Of a DNA stretch of 24,479 nt, positions 16,485 through 23,313 are shown piece by piece. The position numbers and the translations under genes are program-made. The notes beneath the pieces were generated by a model. The model was not told the origin of the DNA. It was given only the letters and a program-made list of their open reading frames with translations, and did not search any database. Origin of the DNA: Clostridia bacterium. Lineage in GTDB: Bacteria; Bacillota; Clostridia; TANB77; CAG-508. The stretch covers positions 1 through 24,479 of the forward strand of contig CAAEVK010000003.1 of the NCBI GenBank assembly GCA_900759475.1, written 5' to 3'. Numbering within the stretch: position 1 is the stretch's first letter; every line of letters begins with the position of its first letter.

Positions 16485-17592
16485 ATGCAAAAAAAATTCT
16501 TAAAAAACACAGAATGGGGAATATTAATATGCAGTGTGCTATTATTAATTATTGGAATGGTAGCACTTTTTTCAGCAACCCAAAATTCTGACTACGAAGA
16601 ATTTAAAAAACAAGGAATATGGTTTATTATTAGTATTCCAATTTTAACTCTTGTTGCTATGCTCGATTACACTACTATTGCAAAATTTTCTCTATATTTT
16701 TATGGTTTGTTTATTATTTTGCTAATTGCTGTATTCTTTACAGAGCCAATCAATGGTGCAACAAGTTGGTTTAACTTGGGAATTTTTTCTTTTCAACCAG
16801 CAGAATTTGCTAAAATATTTGTAATTTTATTTGCAGCATATATTTTAGAAAAACTATGTTCTCGTTCTAAAAAAGAAATTAATATACCATGGAAATTGGG
16901 AATTATGTTAGTAATTGTAGGAGTACCTATTTTGTTAATTGCAAAACAACCTGACTATGGTACTGCAATTGCTTTTATAGTAGCTTTTGCCTTTATGTTA
17001 TTTGTAAGTCGGAATTAAAACAAAATATATTGTAATTGCAATTTTAATTGTATTAATTATAGTACCTTTACTATATTTGTTTGTTTTACCAGAACATGCA
17101 AAAACAAGAATAGAAATATTCTTAAATCCAGAAAAAGACCCAAGAGGTGCAGGATATAACATTATCCAATCTAAACTAGCAATAGGTGCAGGGCAGCTAT
17201 TTGGAATGGGAATGCTAAAGGGAAATCAAACACAACTAGGCTTTTTGTATCCTAAAACAACAGATTTTATTTTTGCTGTTATTGGAGAAGAATTTGGATT
17301 TATTGTATCTGGAGCGATTATTGTTATTTATGTTGTTTTAATTACAAAAGCTGTATATGTAGCTAAAACTGCTAAAGATGATATGGGTTCTTATATTGCA
17401 ATGGGGATTGCAGGAATATTTTTTTTCCATATGGTAGAAAATATAGGAATGACAATGGGATTATTGCCGATTACAGGAATACCATTACCATTTGTAAGTT
17501 ATGGAGGAAGCTCACTTTTAACAAATTTTATTTGTATTGCTTTATTATTAAATGTTAGTGCAAGAAGGCAAAAAGCAATTTTTATGGAATAA
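16485..17592 (+). CDS. rodA: Rod shape-determining SEDS glycosyltransferase RodA joined across one CGG +1 shift
   Basis: A peptidoglycan polymerase of the SEDS family for sidewall growth; 368 residues after joining, normal for RodA. About ten membrane helices. Motifs: NGATSWFNLGIFSFQPAEFAKI (near residues 88-109), the GAGQLFGMGMLKGNQTQLGFLYPKTTDFIF loop with the conserved DFIF, and PLPFVSYGGSSLL near the C-terminus. CGG 17010-17012 (codon 176) gives FVSGIKTKYIVIAIL on skipping C; frame 0 stops one codon later. The gap before the next open ATG (17077) is filled exactly by the +1 frame, in the middle of the protein. It follows minE by 76 bases, a common Firmicute order. Confidence 0.95.
17010..17012 (+). 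other. rodA: CGG +1 frameshift site 10 (rodA)
   Basis: AGT CGG A. Skipping the C gives AGT GGA ATT (Ser-Gly-Ile). Frame 0 reads Arg-Asn-stop, so without the shift only half of RodA would be made. Confidence 0.95.
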
Positions 17593-17645
17593 AATGTTGA
17601 AGCAAAATGATATGCTTAATTGGATAAAACAATGAAAGGAAGAAT

Positions 17646-18620
17646 ATGTTATTACACAAACTAACCATAGGAAAATTGGAATTAGAAAATAATATAATAT
17701 TAGCACCAATGGCAGGAATAACAGATTTAGCATTTCGAAAAATTGCAAAAAAATATGGACCAAGTTTAGTTTTTACAGAAATGGTAAGTGCAAAAGCCTT
17801 GTATTATCAAGACCAAAAAACAAAACAACTTTTAAATATGCAAAAAGAAAAAAGACCTGTTGGAATACAAATTTTTGGAAGTGAACCAGAAATAATGGGA
17901 AATGTTGCAAAAAATTTAAGTAATCAATGTGAAATACTAGATATTAATATGGGATGTCCTGCTCCAAAAGTTGTAAAAAATGGTGATGGTAGTAAATTAT
18001 TACTAGATTTAAAATTAATAGAAAAAATAATAACAGAAGTTGTAAAAAATGCAACAGTACCAGTAAGTATCAAAATAAGAAAAGGCTGGAATGAAGAAAA
18101 TGTTGTTGCAGCAGAAGTAGCACAAATAGCACAAAATTTAGGAGCATCCAGCATTACTATTCATGGGAGAACAAGAGAAGAGTTTTATAGTGGAAAAGTA
18201 GATTTAAAAAGTATTAAAAAAGTAAAAGAAGCAGTAACAATACCTGTAATAGGAAATGGAGATATTACTACTCCAGCGGAAGCAAAACAAATGTTAGAAT
18301 ATACTGGAGCTGATGGCATTATGATTGGAAGAGCTACATTAGGAAACCCTTGGATATTAAGACAAATTGTTTCTTATTTAAAAGAAGGAAAGGTAGAAAA
18401 AGAGCCTACAAAAGAAGAAAAGTTAAAAACTATATTGTACCATATAGATTTAGAAATAGAAGAAAAGGGAGAGCAAATAGGAATAAAAGAATTAAGAAAA
18501 CATATGAGTTGGTATATTAAAGGTTTACCAGATGCAAGTAAACTACGTGTTGAAATAAATAAGATAGAAACTAGGAAAGAACTAGAAAATGCCTTAAAAG
18601 AATATTTTAAAACAGTATGA
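17646..18620 (+). CDS. dusB: tRNA-dihydrouridine synthase (DusB type)
   Basis: A 324-residue flavoenzyme that reduces uridine to dihydrouridine in the tRNA D-loop with NAD(P)H. Motifs: LAPMAGITDLAFR (residues 19-31), catalytic Cys104 in DINMGCPAPKV, VSIKIRKGW, ITIHGRTREEFYSG, and the FMN phosphate site VIGNGDI...GADGIMIGRATLGNPWI. The start is ATG 17646 with GAAAGGAAG upstream, 53 bases after rodA, probably co-transcribed. Dus subfamily naming (DusB) rests on the Firmicute pattern. No in-frame CGG. A strong terminator follows. Confidence 0.93.
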   Translation: MLLHKLTIGKLELENNIILAPMAGITDLAFRKIAKKYGPSLVFTEMVSAKALYYQDQKTKQLLNMQKEKRPVGIQIFGSEPEIMGNVAKNLSNQCEILDINMGCPAPKVVKNGDGSKLLLDLKLIEKIITEVVKNATVPVSIKIRKGWNEENVVAAEVAQIAQNLGASSITIHGRTREEFYSGKVDLKSIKKVKEAVTIPVIGNGDITTPAEAKQMLEYTGADGIMIGRATLGNPWILRQIVSYLKEGKVEKEPTKEEKLKTILYHIDLEIEEKGEQIGIKELRKHMSWYIKGLPDASKLRVEINKIETRKELENALKEYFKTV

Positions 18621-18622
18621 AT

Positions 18623-18656
18623 AAAATAGAATAACAGGACTGTTATTCTATTTTTT
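18623..18656 (+). terminator. Intrinsic terminator after dusB
   Basis: AAAATAGAATAACAG at 18623-18637 pairs exactly with 18640-18654, with a two-base gap in the loop and Ts to 18656. It begins three bases after the dusB stop. Confidence 0.85.
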
Positions 18657-18824
18657 GTTGAATAGGAAAAAACGATTTTTCCTATTCAACAAAAAAACAA
18701 CATTGCACAGAAAAATTGCAAAGCAATTTTTCGCGTCGACAAATCTTTACGCTTCTTCGAGAACTTAAATATATATAGTTAAATTAGAAAAGTAGAGAAA
18801 AGTTCTCGCGAAGCGAGATTTGTC
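18651..18824. repeat. Cluster of three hairpins, probable non-coding repeat element
   Basis: Three successive palindromes follow the dusB terminator: a perfect 17-bp or longer hairpin with arms 18655-18671 and 18676-18692 (TTGTTGAATAGGAAAAA); a perfect 10-bp hairpin at 18710-18732 (GAAAAATTGC-aaa-GCAATTTTTC); and an outer pair, GACAAATCT at 18738 and AGATTTGTC ending 18824, enclosing CGCTTCTTCGAGAACTT and AAGTTCTCGCGAAGCG. The layout recalls the 2589/7928 repeat (A/T hairpin, then a GCAAAGCAA hairpin) but the sequence differs. No gene is seen in 18621-18856. Confidence 0.65.
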
Positions 18825-18856
18825 CATGTGTATTACTGAACAGAAAGGAAGTTGTT

Positions 18857-19483
18857 ATGAAAAAAATAGTTTTGGTAGCAATTATTATTTCCATTTTTAT
18901 TTTCATGATAATTTTTATACAAAATAATTATAAAACAGAAATTTTCGGAAATAATATAGATAGTAAATCTTGTGAAGATTTACAAAAATATATTTTAAAT
19001 ATAAGTGCATATAATGCGGTGGTTGATGTAACAGTAAATAGTAATAAAACAAAAAACCAATACCGATTAAAACAGAAGTATAAAGATGGAAAATACTATC
19101 AGGAAGTAATAGAGCCAGAGACAATAAAAGGAACAAGTATTACTTATGATGGAAAAAAACTAAAAATAGAAAATAGTAATCTAAATTTAAATAAAATTTA
19201 TGAAAACTATAAGTATATTGCTAGCAACCAACTGGATTTACAAGACTTTCTTGAGGATTATAAAAGTTCATCAGATGCTAGTTTAAAAGAAGAAGAAAAT
19301 CAAATTATATTAGAAACAACAGTAAAAAACGAAACAAGATATTTAGCAAAAAAACTACTATATGTAGACAAAAAAACAGAAAAACCAACAAAATTAGAAA
19401 TAAAAGATAACACACAAAACATATCAGTTTACATATTATATAAGGAGATAGAAATAAATTCATTACAGGAAATGATGTTTTAG
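18857..19483 (+). CDS. GerS/LolA-like secreted protein
   Basis: A 208-residue protein with an N-terminal membrane segment (residues 4-22) and an extracytoplasmic domain with the pattern of LolA-fold lipoprotein-like proteins such as GerS of Clostridia: LNISAYNAVVDVTVNSNKT, YRLKQKYKDGKYYQEVIEP, GTSITYDGKKLKI and a C-terminal LYVDKKTEKPTKLEI strand pair. There is no lipobox cysteine, so it is probably a membrane-anchored rather than lipidated form. GerS is required for cortex hydrolysis during spore germination in C. difficile; whether this homologue shares that role is inference. AAAGGAAG lies before ATG 18857. The TTC GGA near 18947 is out of phase. Confidence 0.65.
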   Translation: MKKIVLVAIIISIFIFMIIFIQNNYKTEIFGNNIDSKSCEDLQKYILNISAYNAVVDVTVNSNKTKNQYRLKQKYKDGKYYQEVIEPETIKGTSITYDGKKLKIENSNLNLNKIYENYKYIASNQLDLQDFLEDYKSSSDASLKEEENQIILETTVKNETRYLAKKLLYVDKKTEKPTKLEIKDNTQNISVYILYKEIEINSLQEMMF

Positions 19484-19619
19484 CTTTTAAACTGCAACCT
19501 TGGAAACAAATATAATAATAAAAAACAAGAGAAAATCTTCTGTAATTTATTTTTATCTTTATATTTAAAATATAGAAAATTATAAGATTGAAATATAAAA
19601 ATAGCAGGAGTGAAAGCAA

Positions 19620-19973
19620 ATGACAATAAAAAGAGGAGATATGTTTTATGCGGATTTAAGTCCTGTCGTGGGCTCAGAGCAAGGTGGAATAAGACCAGTC
19701 TTAATTATACAAAATGATACAGGAAATAAATATAGTCCAACAGTAATTGCAGCAGCAATTACATCTCAAATAAATAAAAACAAATTACCAACACATATAG
19801 AAATTGCTTCAGAAGAATTTGGCTTAAAGTCAGATTCAGTAGTATTAACAGAGCAAATAAGGACAATTGACAAAAGTAGATTAAAAGAAAAGATTGGTCA
19901 TATTGATGATCAATCTGTTATGAACAAAATTAACAATGCTTTAGGAATTAGTTTAAATGTACCATTAGGATAA
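19620..19973 (+). CDS. mazF: mRNA interferase toxin MazF/EndoA, no antitoxin seen
   Basis: A 117-residue sequence-specific endoribonuclease, almost the length of Bacillus EndoA. Family motifs: RGDMFYADLSPVVGSEQGGIRPVLIIQND at the N-terminus (with the catalytic Arg in GGIRPV), TVIAAAITSQ, LPTHIEI, SVVLTEQIRTIDKSRL and the C-terminal NNALGISL. The 136 bases between the GerS-like gene and this one contain no frame long enough for a MazE/EndoAI antitoxin, which usually sits immediately upstream. CAGGAGTG precedes ATG 19620. The stop lies at the edge of a two-way terminator. Confidence 0.94.
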   Translation: MTIKRGDMFYADLSPVVGSEQGGIRPVLIIQNDTGNKYSPTVIAAAITSQINKNKLPTHIEIASEEFGLKSDSVVLTEQIRTIDKSRLKEKIGHIDDQSVMNKINNALGISLNVPLG

Positions 19974-20016
19974 AAAAAGTTTGTTGTTAGGAAATGCCAA
20001 ACAACAAACTTTTTTT
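19972..20016. terminator. Two-way terminator between mazF and rqcH
   Basis: AAAAAAAGTTTGTTGTT at 19972-19988 pairs exactly with 20000-20016 around an 11-base loop. A-run and T-run are on either side, and both convergent stop codons overlap the arms. Confidence 0.9.
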
Positions 20017-21687
20017 AAATATAAATTGTTTTATAATTTGTATAAACAACCATACCTGGTTTTGCACCACTTGTTTTTTTTACATATTTTGCTTTACAAT
20101 AGTCAACAGCAACATTAGAAGAGTGGCGTGCTTTACTATTTTCAACAGCAATTTTAGCACATTTTTTTAAAACAGAACTATCTACTGGTTTGTTTTCTGT
20201 TCTTAAAATAACATGACTGCCTTGTACATTTTTAACATGAAACCAAATGTCATTTTTAGTGGCTAATTTTAAACTTAATATATCATTTTGATGATTATTT
20301 TTTCCTGCTAATACTGTAAAACCATCAATAGTAAATTTTAAAGGTTCAGAATTATTAGGCTTATTTTTTGCTTTAGAGTTTTTTACTTTCATCTTTTTAT
20401 TCATCATAATTTTACTTTCATATAATTCTACAATAATATCTTCTAAATCAAGTAAAGAACTACTATTTTCAATAGAATAAATTAAACTTTCAATATATTC
20501 TAATTCAATTTTTGTTTCTTCTTTTTGCAGTGAAACAACAGTAAAAGCATTTTTTAATTTATGATATTTTTTAAAATATTTTGTAGCATTTTTATTTACA
20601 GTAATAGACTTATCTAAAGGAATGGCAAGCAATGCATTGTTGTTATAATAATTTTCAACAACAATAGAATCCAAGTTTTGATTAGCATATTGATACAAAT
20701 TGGAAGTGATTAATTCACCGTACAATTTGTAGATATCCATGTTTTTACAATCGTTTAACTTTGCATTTATATTTTCTAATCTTTTGGAATATTTTTTTAA
20801 AAGGTTAGAAATTGTTTTAAGTAAAGAGTTTTTAGTACTAATTAATTTTTCTGTTTCTTCTTTCTGATAATACCAATCGTCAATAAAAGAATTTATAGCA
20901 AGTTCAGGAATAGCCTGCTGACTTAATATAAGACAAAAGTCATTGTTATCATGAGTAATGAACAGACGATTATTTTCAATAGAAGAAATAATATTTTTTA
21001 TATAATTATATAATTTCCCGTAAGTTATCAACAGAAAGATTTTCAGTTGGTAAATCTAGAATCTTTAAAGCAGATTGAATAAAACCTTGACTAATACCTA
21101 TAAAGGTATGAGACATAAGTTTATCAATTGCAGAGCCATCATATTGTAGAATACCGAAGAAAATTTTGAAAGTTGTCTAATAATAAAAAGCTATTTTTAA
21201 AATTTTCTGGTATACAATATATTTTTCCAGGAAGTATTTCTCGTGAAGTTACAACATGATGAATACTATCTATAATAACATTATTAGAATCCAGTAAAAT
21301 AATATTGCTATGACTAGCCATAATTTCTATTATTAATTTTTTTCTTATTAATTCGTCAAATTCGTCAAACATTTCAAATTCAAATTCTACAGTTCTTTCT
21401 AAATCGAAAGTGGAAATAGAAATTAATTTAGCACTGTTAAGGTGTTTTCTTAAAAGCATACAAAAAGATGGAGCTTGCAAAGGATTTTCCATTAAATGCT
21501 TTGTTAAATTTAATCGGCAATTTTTAGGCTCAATACATAAATTTAAATTAAACTTTTTTCCTTGAGTATATAAATCTAAAATAATATTATTTTTAGTAGG
21601 TTGATATATTTTATTTACTTTAGCACCAAGTATTGTATTTTTTAATTCATTTACTATACTATTTAAAACAATTCCATCAAAAGCCAT
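20015..21687 (-). CDS. rqcH: Ribosome quality control protein RqcH (NFACT family) joined across two CGG +1 shifts
   Basis: The Rqc2/NEMF homologue that binds stalled 50S-peptidyl-tRNA complexes and adds alanine tails; also annotated FbpA. Joined length is 556 residues, normal for the family. Segments: NFACT-N (MAFDGIVLNSIVNELKNTI...LHKHL-like MLLRKHL), middle helical coiled-coil part (about residues 270-440), and the NFACT-R domain near the C-terminus (DIWFHVKNVQGSHVIL, ARHSSNVAVDYCKAKYVKK, PGMVVYTNYKTIYI). CGG at 21154-21156 gives NFLGILQYDGSAI at Gly178; CGG at 21018-21020 gives DNLGKLYNYI at Gly223. GGAAGGAG lies before the ATG. Both sites are on the minus strand, showing that the effect follows the gene and not the assembly strand. 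Confidence 0.94.
21018..21020 (-). other. rqcH: CGG +1 frameshift site 12 (rqcH)
   Basis: Minus strand TTA CGG G. Skipping the C gives TTA GGG AAA (Leu-Gly-Lys), the only site restoring a GGG codon. Frame 0 ends four codons later. Confidence 0.92.
21154..21156 (-). other. rqcH: CGG +1 frameshift site 11 (rqcH)
   Basis: Minus strand CTT CGG T. Skipping the C gives CTT GGT ATT (Leu-Gly-Ile). The segment to the second site contains no start codon context of its own and is read only through this shift. Confidence 0.92.
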
Positions 21688-21846
21688 TAAAGTTTATCTC
21701 CTTCCTATAAAAGAATAATACTATTTTACTAGAATATAAAGGATAATGCAAGTGCTGTAGACTTTTAAAGCTTACTATATTTTTTCTTGAAAAATGTAAA
21801 TAGTAATTTTGTTATTGGATAATGTCAAAGAAAGATAAAATATAGG

Positions 21847-21875
21847 TTGAAAAATTTATAGAAATAAAGTATAAT
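21847..21875 (+). promoter_or_regulatory. Sigma-A promoter of the tRNA gene
   Basis: TTGAAA at 21847-21852 and TATAAT at 21870-21875 with a 17-base spacer, 28 bases before the tRNA. Confidence 0.75.
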
Positions 21876-21903
21876 AAATAAGCAATCAATTTTGCCTATT
21901 TAT

Positions 21904-21979
21904 GCTTCTATAGCTCAGTTGGTAGAGCAACAGATTCGTAACCTGTAGGTCGCCAGTTCGATTATGGCTAGAAGCTCCA
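21904..21979 (+). tRNA. tRNA-Thr (anticodon CGU)
   Basis: 76 bases including an encoded CCA. The acceptor arm GCTTCTA/TAGAAGC is perfect, the D arm is GCTCAGTTGGTAGAGC, and the anticodon loop TTCGTAA gives anticodon CGU reading ACG (threonine). The discriminator is U, as in other clostridial threonine tRNAs. Two irregular pairs are seen: A31-C39 at the loop end of the anticodon stem and G53-A61 in the T arm, where C61 is nearly invariant. These could be damage, sequence error or tolerated changes. Confidence 0.88.
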
Positions 21980-21985
21980 AATTCT

Positions 21986-22025
21986 AACAGCTTATAAACT
22001 GTAAAGGTTTGTAGGTTGTTTTTTT
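21986..22025 (+). terminator. Terminator of the tRNA gene
   Basis: AACAGCTTATAAAC at 21986-21999 pairs with GTTTGTAGGTTGTT at 22007-22020 (14 bp, three G-T pairs), followed by Ts to 22025. Confidence 0.8.
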
Positions 22026-22320
22026 GTTTTCTTTTGGTAAAGGAGGAGAATTAGTAATTTTAATTAATTTAAAAAATTTAAATGTTCAAATGATAAATCA
22101 AAGCATAGAAAAAATAAAAGACTTAAGAGATTAAATAAAGTAGATAAAAAAATAATATGACATTTTACGCGATAGTAAAGGAATAAAGAAAAACGAAAGT
22201 TGAGATAACAAGAAACTATTAAATACATAGCCATTTTTTTGTCTAAAACTAAAATTTACATCTTTTAAAACTAGATTTTAAAATAATAATTAAGGTTTGT
22301 ATGTTTTTTCAAAAAAAGAC
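22026..22320. other. Intergenic region without a supported gene
   Basis: Between the tRNA terminator and the rpsB promoter only short frames exist. A stretch at about 22036-22134 reads GGELVILINLKNLNVQMI and on to a stop without a credible start, and could be a gene remnant or chance. No hairpin or promoter stands out. Confidence 0.4.
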
Positions 22321-22349
22321 TTGAAATTTCAAAATAAATTTGCTATAAT
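22321..22349 (+). promoter_or_regulatory. Sigma-A promoter of rpsB-tsf
   Basis: TTGAAA at 22321-22326 and TATAAT at 22344-22349 with a 17-base spacer. Transcription would start near 22356, leaving a leader of about 100 bases. Confidence 0.8.
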
Positions 22350-22355
22350 AACTAC

Positions 22356-22455
22356 GTTAAAAAACACACGCATAGGGAGTTTCAAGAAAAGTGCTTATCA
22401 AAGTCTTCTGGAATTACGATATATGCGGAGGTAAAACTAAAAGGAGGAAATAAAA
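22356..22455 (+). promoter_or_regulatory. rpsB leader with closing stem, candidate r-protein autoregulatory site
   Basis: CGCATA at 22369-22374 pairs with TATGCG at 22422-22427, enclosing 47 bases that are more G/C-rich than the surroundings. The stem is immediately followed by GAGGT and the rpsB ribosome binding site AAGGAGG (22441-22447). Binding by S2 is an inference from position. Confidence 0.4.
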
Positions 22456-23238
22456 ATGGCAGTAGTAGCAATGAAACAACTACTTGAAGCAGGTGTTCAT
22501 TTTGGACATCAAACAAGAAGATGGGATCCTAAAATGGCTGAATATATTTTCCAAGCTAGAAATGGAATCCATATTATCGATTTACAAAAAACATCAAAAA
22601 AATTAGATGAGGCATATGCTTTCATCAAAGAACAAGCAGAAGAAGGAAAAGACATTCTTTTTGTAGGAACAAAGAAACAAGCACAAGAATGCATGAAAGA
22701 AGCAGCTTTAAAATGCAATATGTTCTATGTTGATCAAAGATGGTTAGGCGGAATGCTAACAAACTTTGGAACAATTAGAAAAAGAATTGAAAGATTAAAC
22801 GAACTAGAAACAATGCAAGAAGATGGAACATTTGACTTATTACCTAAAAAAGAAGTTATTCAATTAAAAGGTGAAATGGAAAAACTAGAAAAAAATCTTG
22901 GTGGCATTAAAAATATGACTAAATTACCAGGTGTATTGTTTATAGTAGACCCTAAAAAAGAAAGAATAGCTATATTAGAAGCTAGAAAATTAAAAATACC
23001 AGTTGTTGGATTAGTAGATACAAACTGTAATCCAAACGATGTAGACTATGCAATTCCAGGAAATGATGATGCAATAAGAGCAGTTAAATTAATTGCAGAT
23101 ATTATGGCAAATGCAGTTATTGAAGGAAGACAGGGTGAAGTTCTTGAAACAACTTCAACAGAAGAAACTGTTGAAGAAGTTACAGAACCAATTAGCATAG
23201 AAGAAACTGTGGCAATGGAAGAAAACGTAGAGGAATAA
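22456..23238 (+). CDS. rpsB: 30S ribosomal protein S2
   Basis: A 260-residue protein of the small ribosomal subunit. Characteristic strings: MKQLLEAGVHFGHQTRRWDPKM, RNGIHIIDLQKT, FVGTKKQAQ, QRWLGGMLTNF, PGVLFIVDPKKE and the C-terminal YAIPGNDDAIRAVKLI. A tail of about 35 residues rich in Glu and Thr follows, common in Clostridia. The start lies 8 bases after AAGGAGG. It contains no in-frame CGG; GGC GGA in LGGM is out of phase. It begins the rpsB-tsf operon. Confidence 0.98.
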   Translation: MAVVAMKQLLEAGVHFGHQTRRWDPKMAEYIFQARNGIHIIDLQKTSKKLDEAYAFIKEQAEEGKDILFVGTKKQAQECMKEAALKCNMFYVDQRWLGGMLTNFGTIRKRIERLNELETMQEDGTFDLLPKKEVIQLKGEMEKLEKNLGGIKNMTKLPGVLFIVDPKKERIAILEARKLKIPVVGLVDTNCNPNDVDYAIPGNDDAIRAVKLIADIMANAVIEGRQGEVLETTSTEETVEEVTEPISIEETVAMEENVEE

Positions 23239-23266
23239 TAGCATATAAAAATAGTAATAAAAATTA

Positions 23267-23287
23267 AGGTCGCCTTATTGGCGACCT
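23267..23287 (+). promoter_or_regulatory. Hairpin between rpsB and tsf
   Basis: AGGTCGCC at 23267-23274 and GGCGACCT at 23280-23287 pair perfectly around TTATT. There is no T-run, so it is more likely an mRNA processing, stability or partial attenuation element than a full terminator. Confidence 0.7.
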
Positions 23288-23313
23288 ATATAAAATAAAA
23301 GGAGGAAATAAAA

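Noticed and set aside
4779..17592. Downstream fragments (for example 4779, 6155, 9620, 10523, 12840, 16205, 17077) as separate genes
   Set aside because: They lack ribosome binding sites, begin inside domains, and the gap to the upstream part is filled exactly by the +1 frame after CGG.
4742..21156. The 12 frameshifts as sequencing or assembly errors
   Set aside because: Random errors would not all insert a C exactly before an in-frame glycine codon, in the sense orientation of genes on both strands, and spare all other GG or CGG positions. Most sites are not in homopolymers. Raw reads would still be decisive.
4742..21156. CGG reassigned to another amino acid without frameshifting
   Set aside because: Reading CGG as any residue in frame 0 leaves stop codons soon after, often within a few codons, and the conserved continuation is always in the +1 frame. 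Simple reassignment cannot explain the 12 sites.
4742..21156. prfB-type frameshifting driven by an upstream Shine-Dalgarno-like element
   Set aside because: No AGGGGG-like element at a fixed distance and no stop codon at the slip site; the contexts share only CGG and the following purine-rich GGN.
4241..21687. The broken genes as pseudogenes
   Set aside because: Sequences on both sides are fully conserved with no other stop, deletion or drift, and the nine genes include core functions (rodA, minE, radA, disA, rqcH). Decay would give varied lesions.
22036..22134. Short open stretch after the tRNA terminator as a gene
   Set aside because: No start codon with a ribosome binding site at a usable distance and too short to judge; possibly a remnant.
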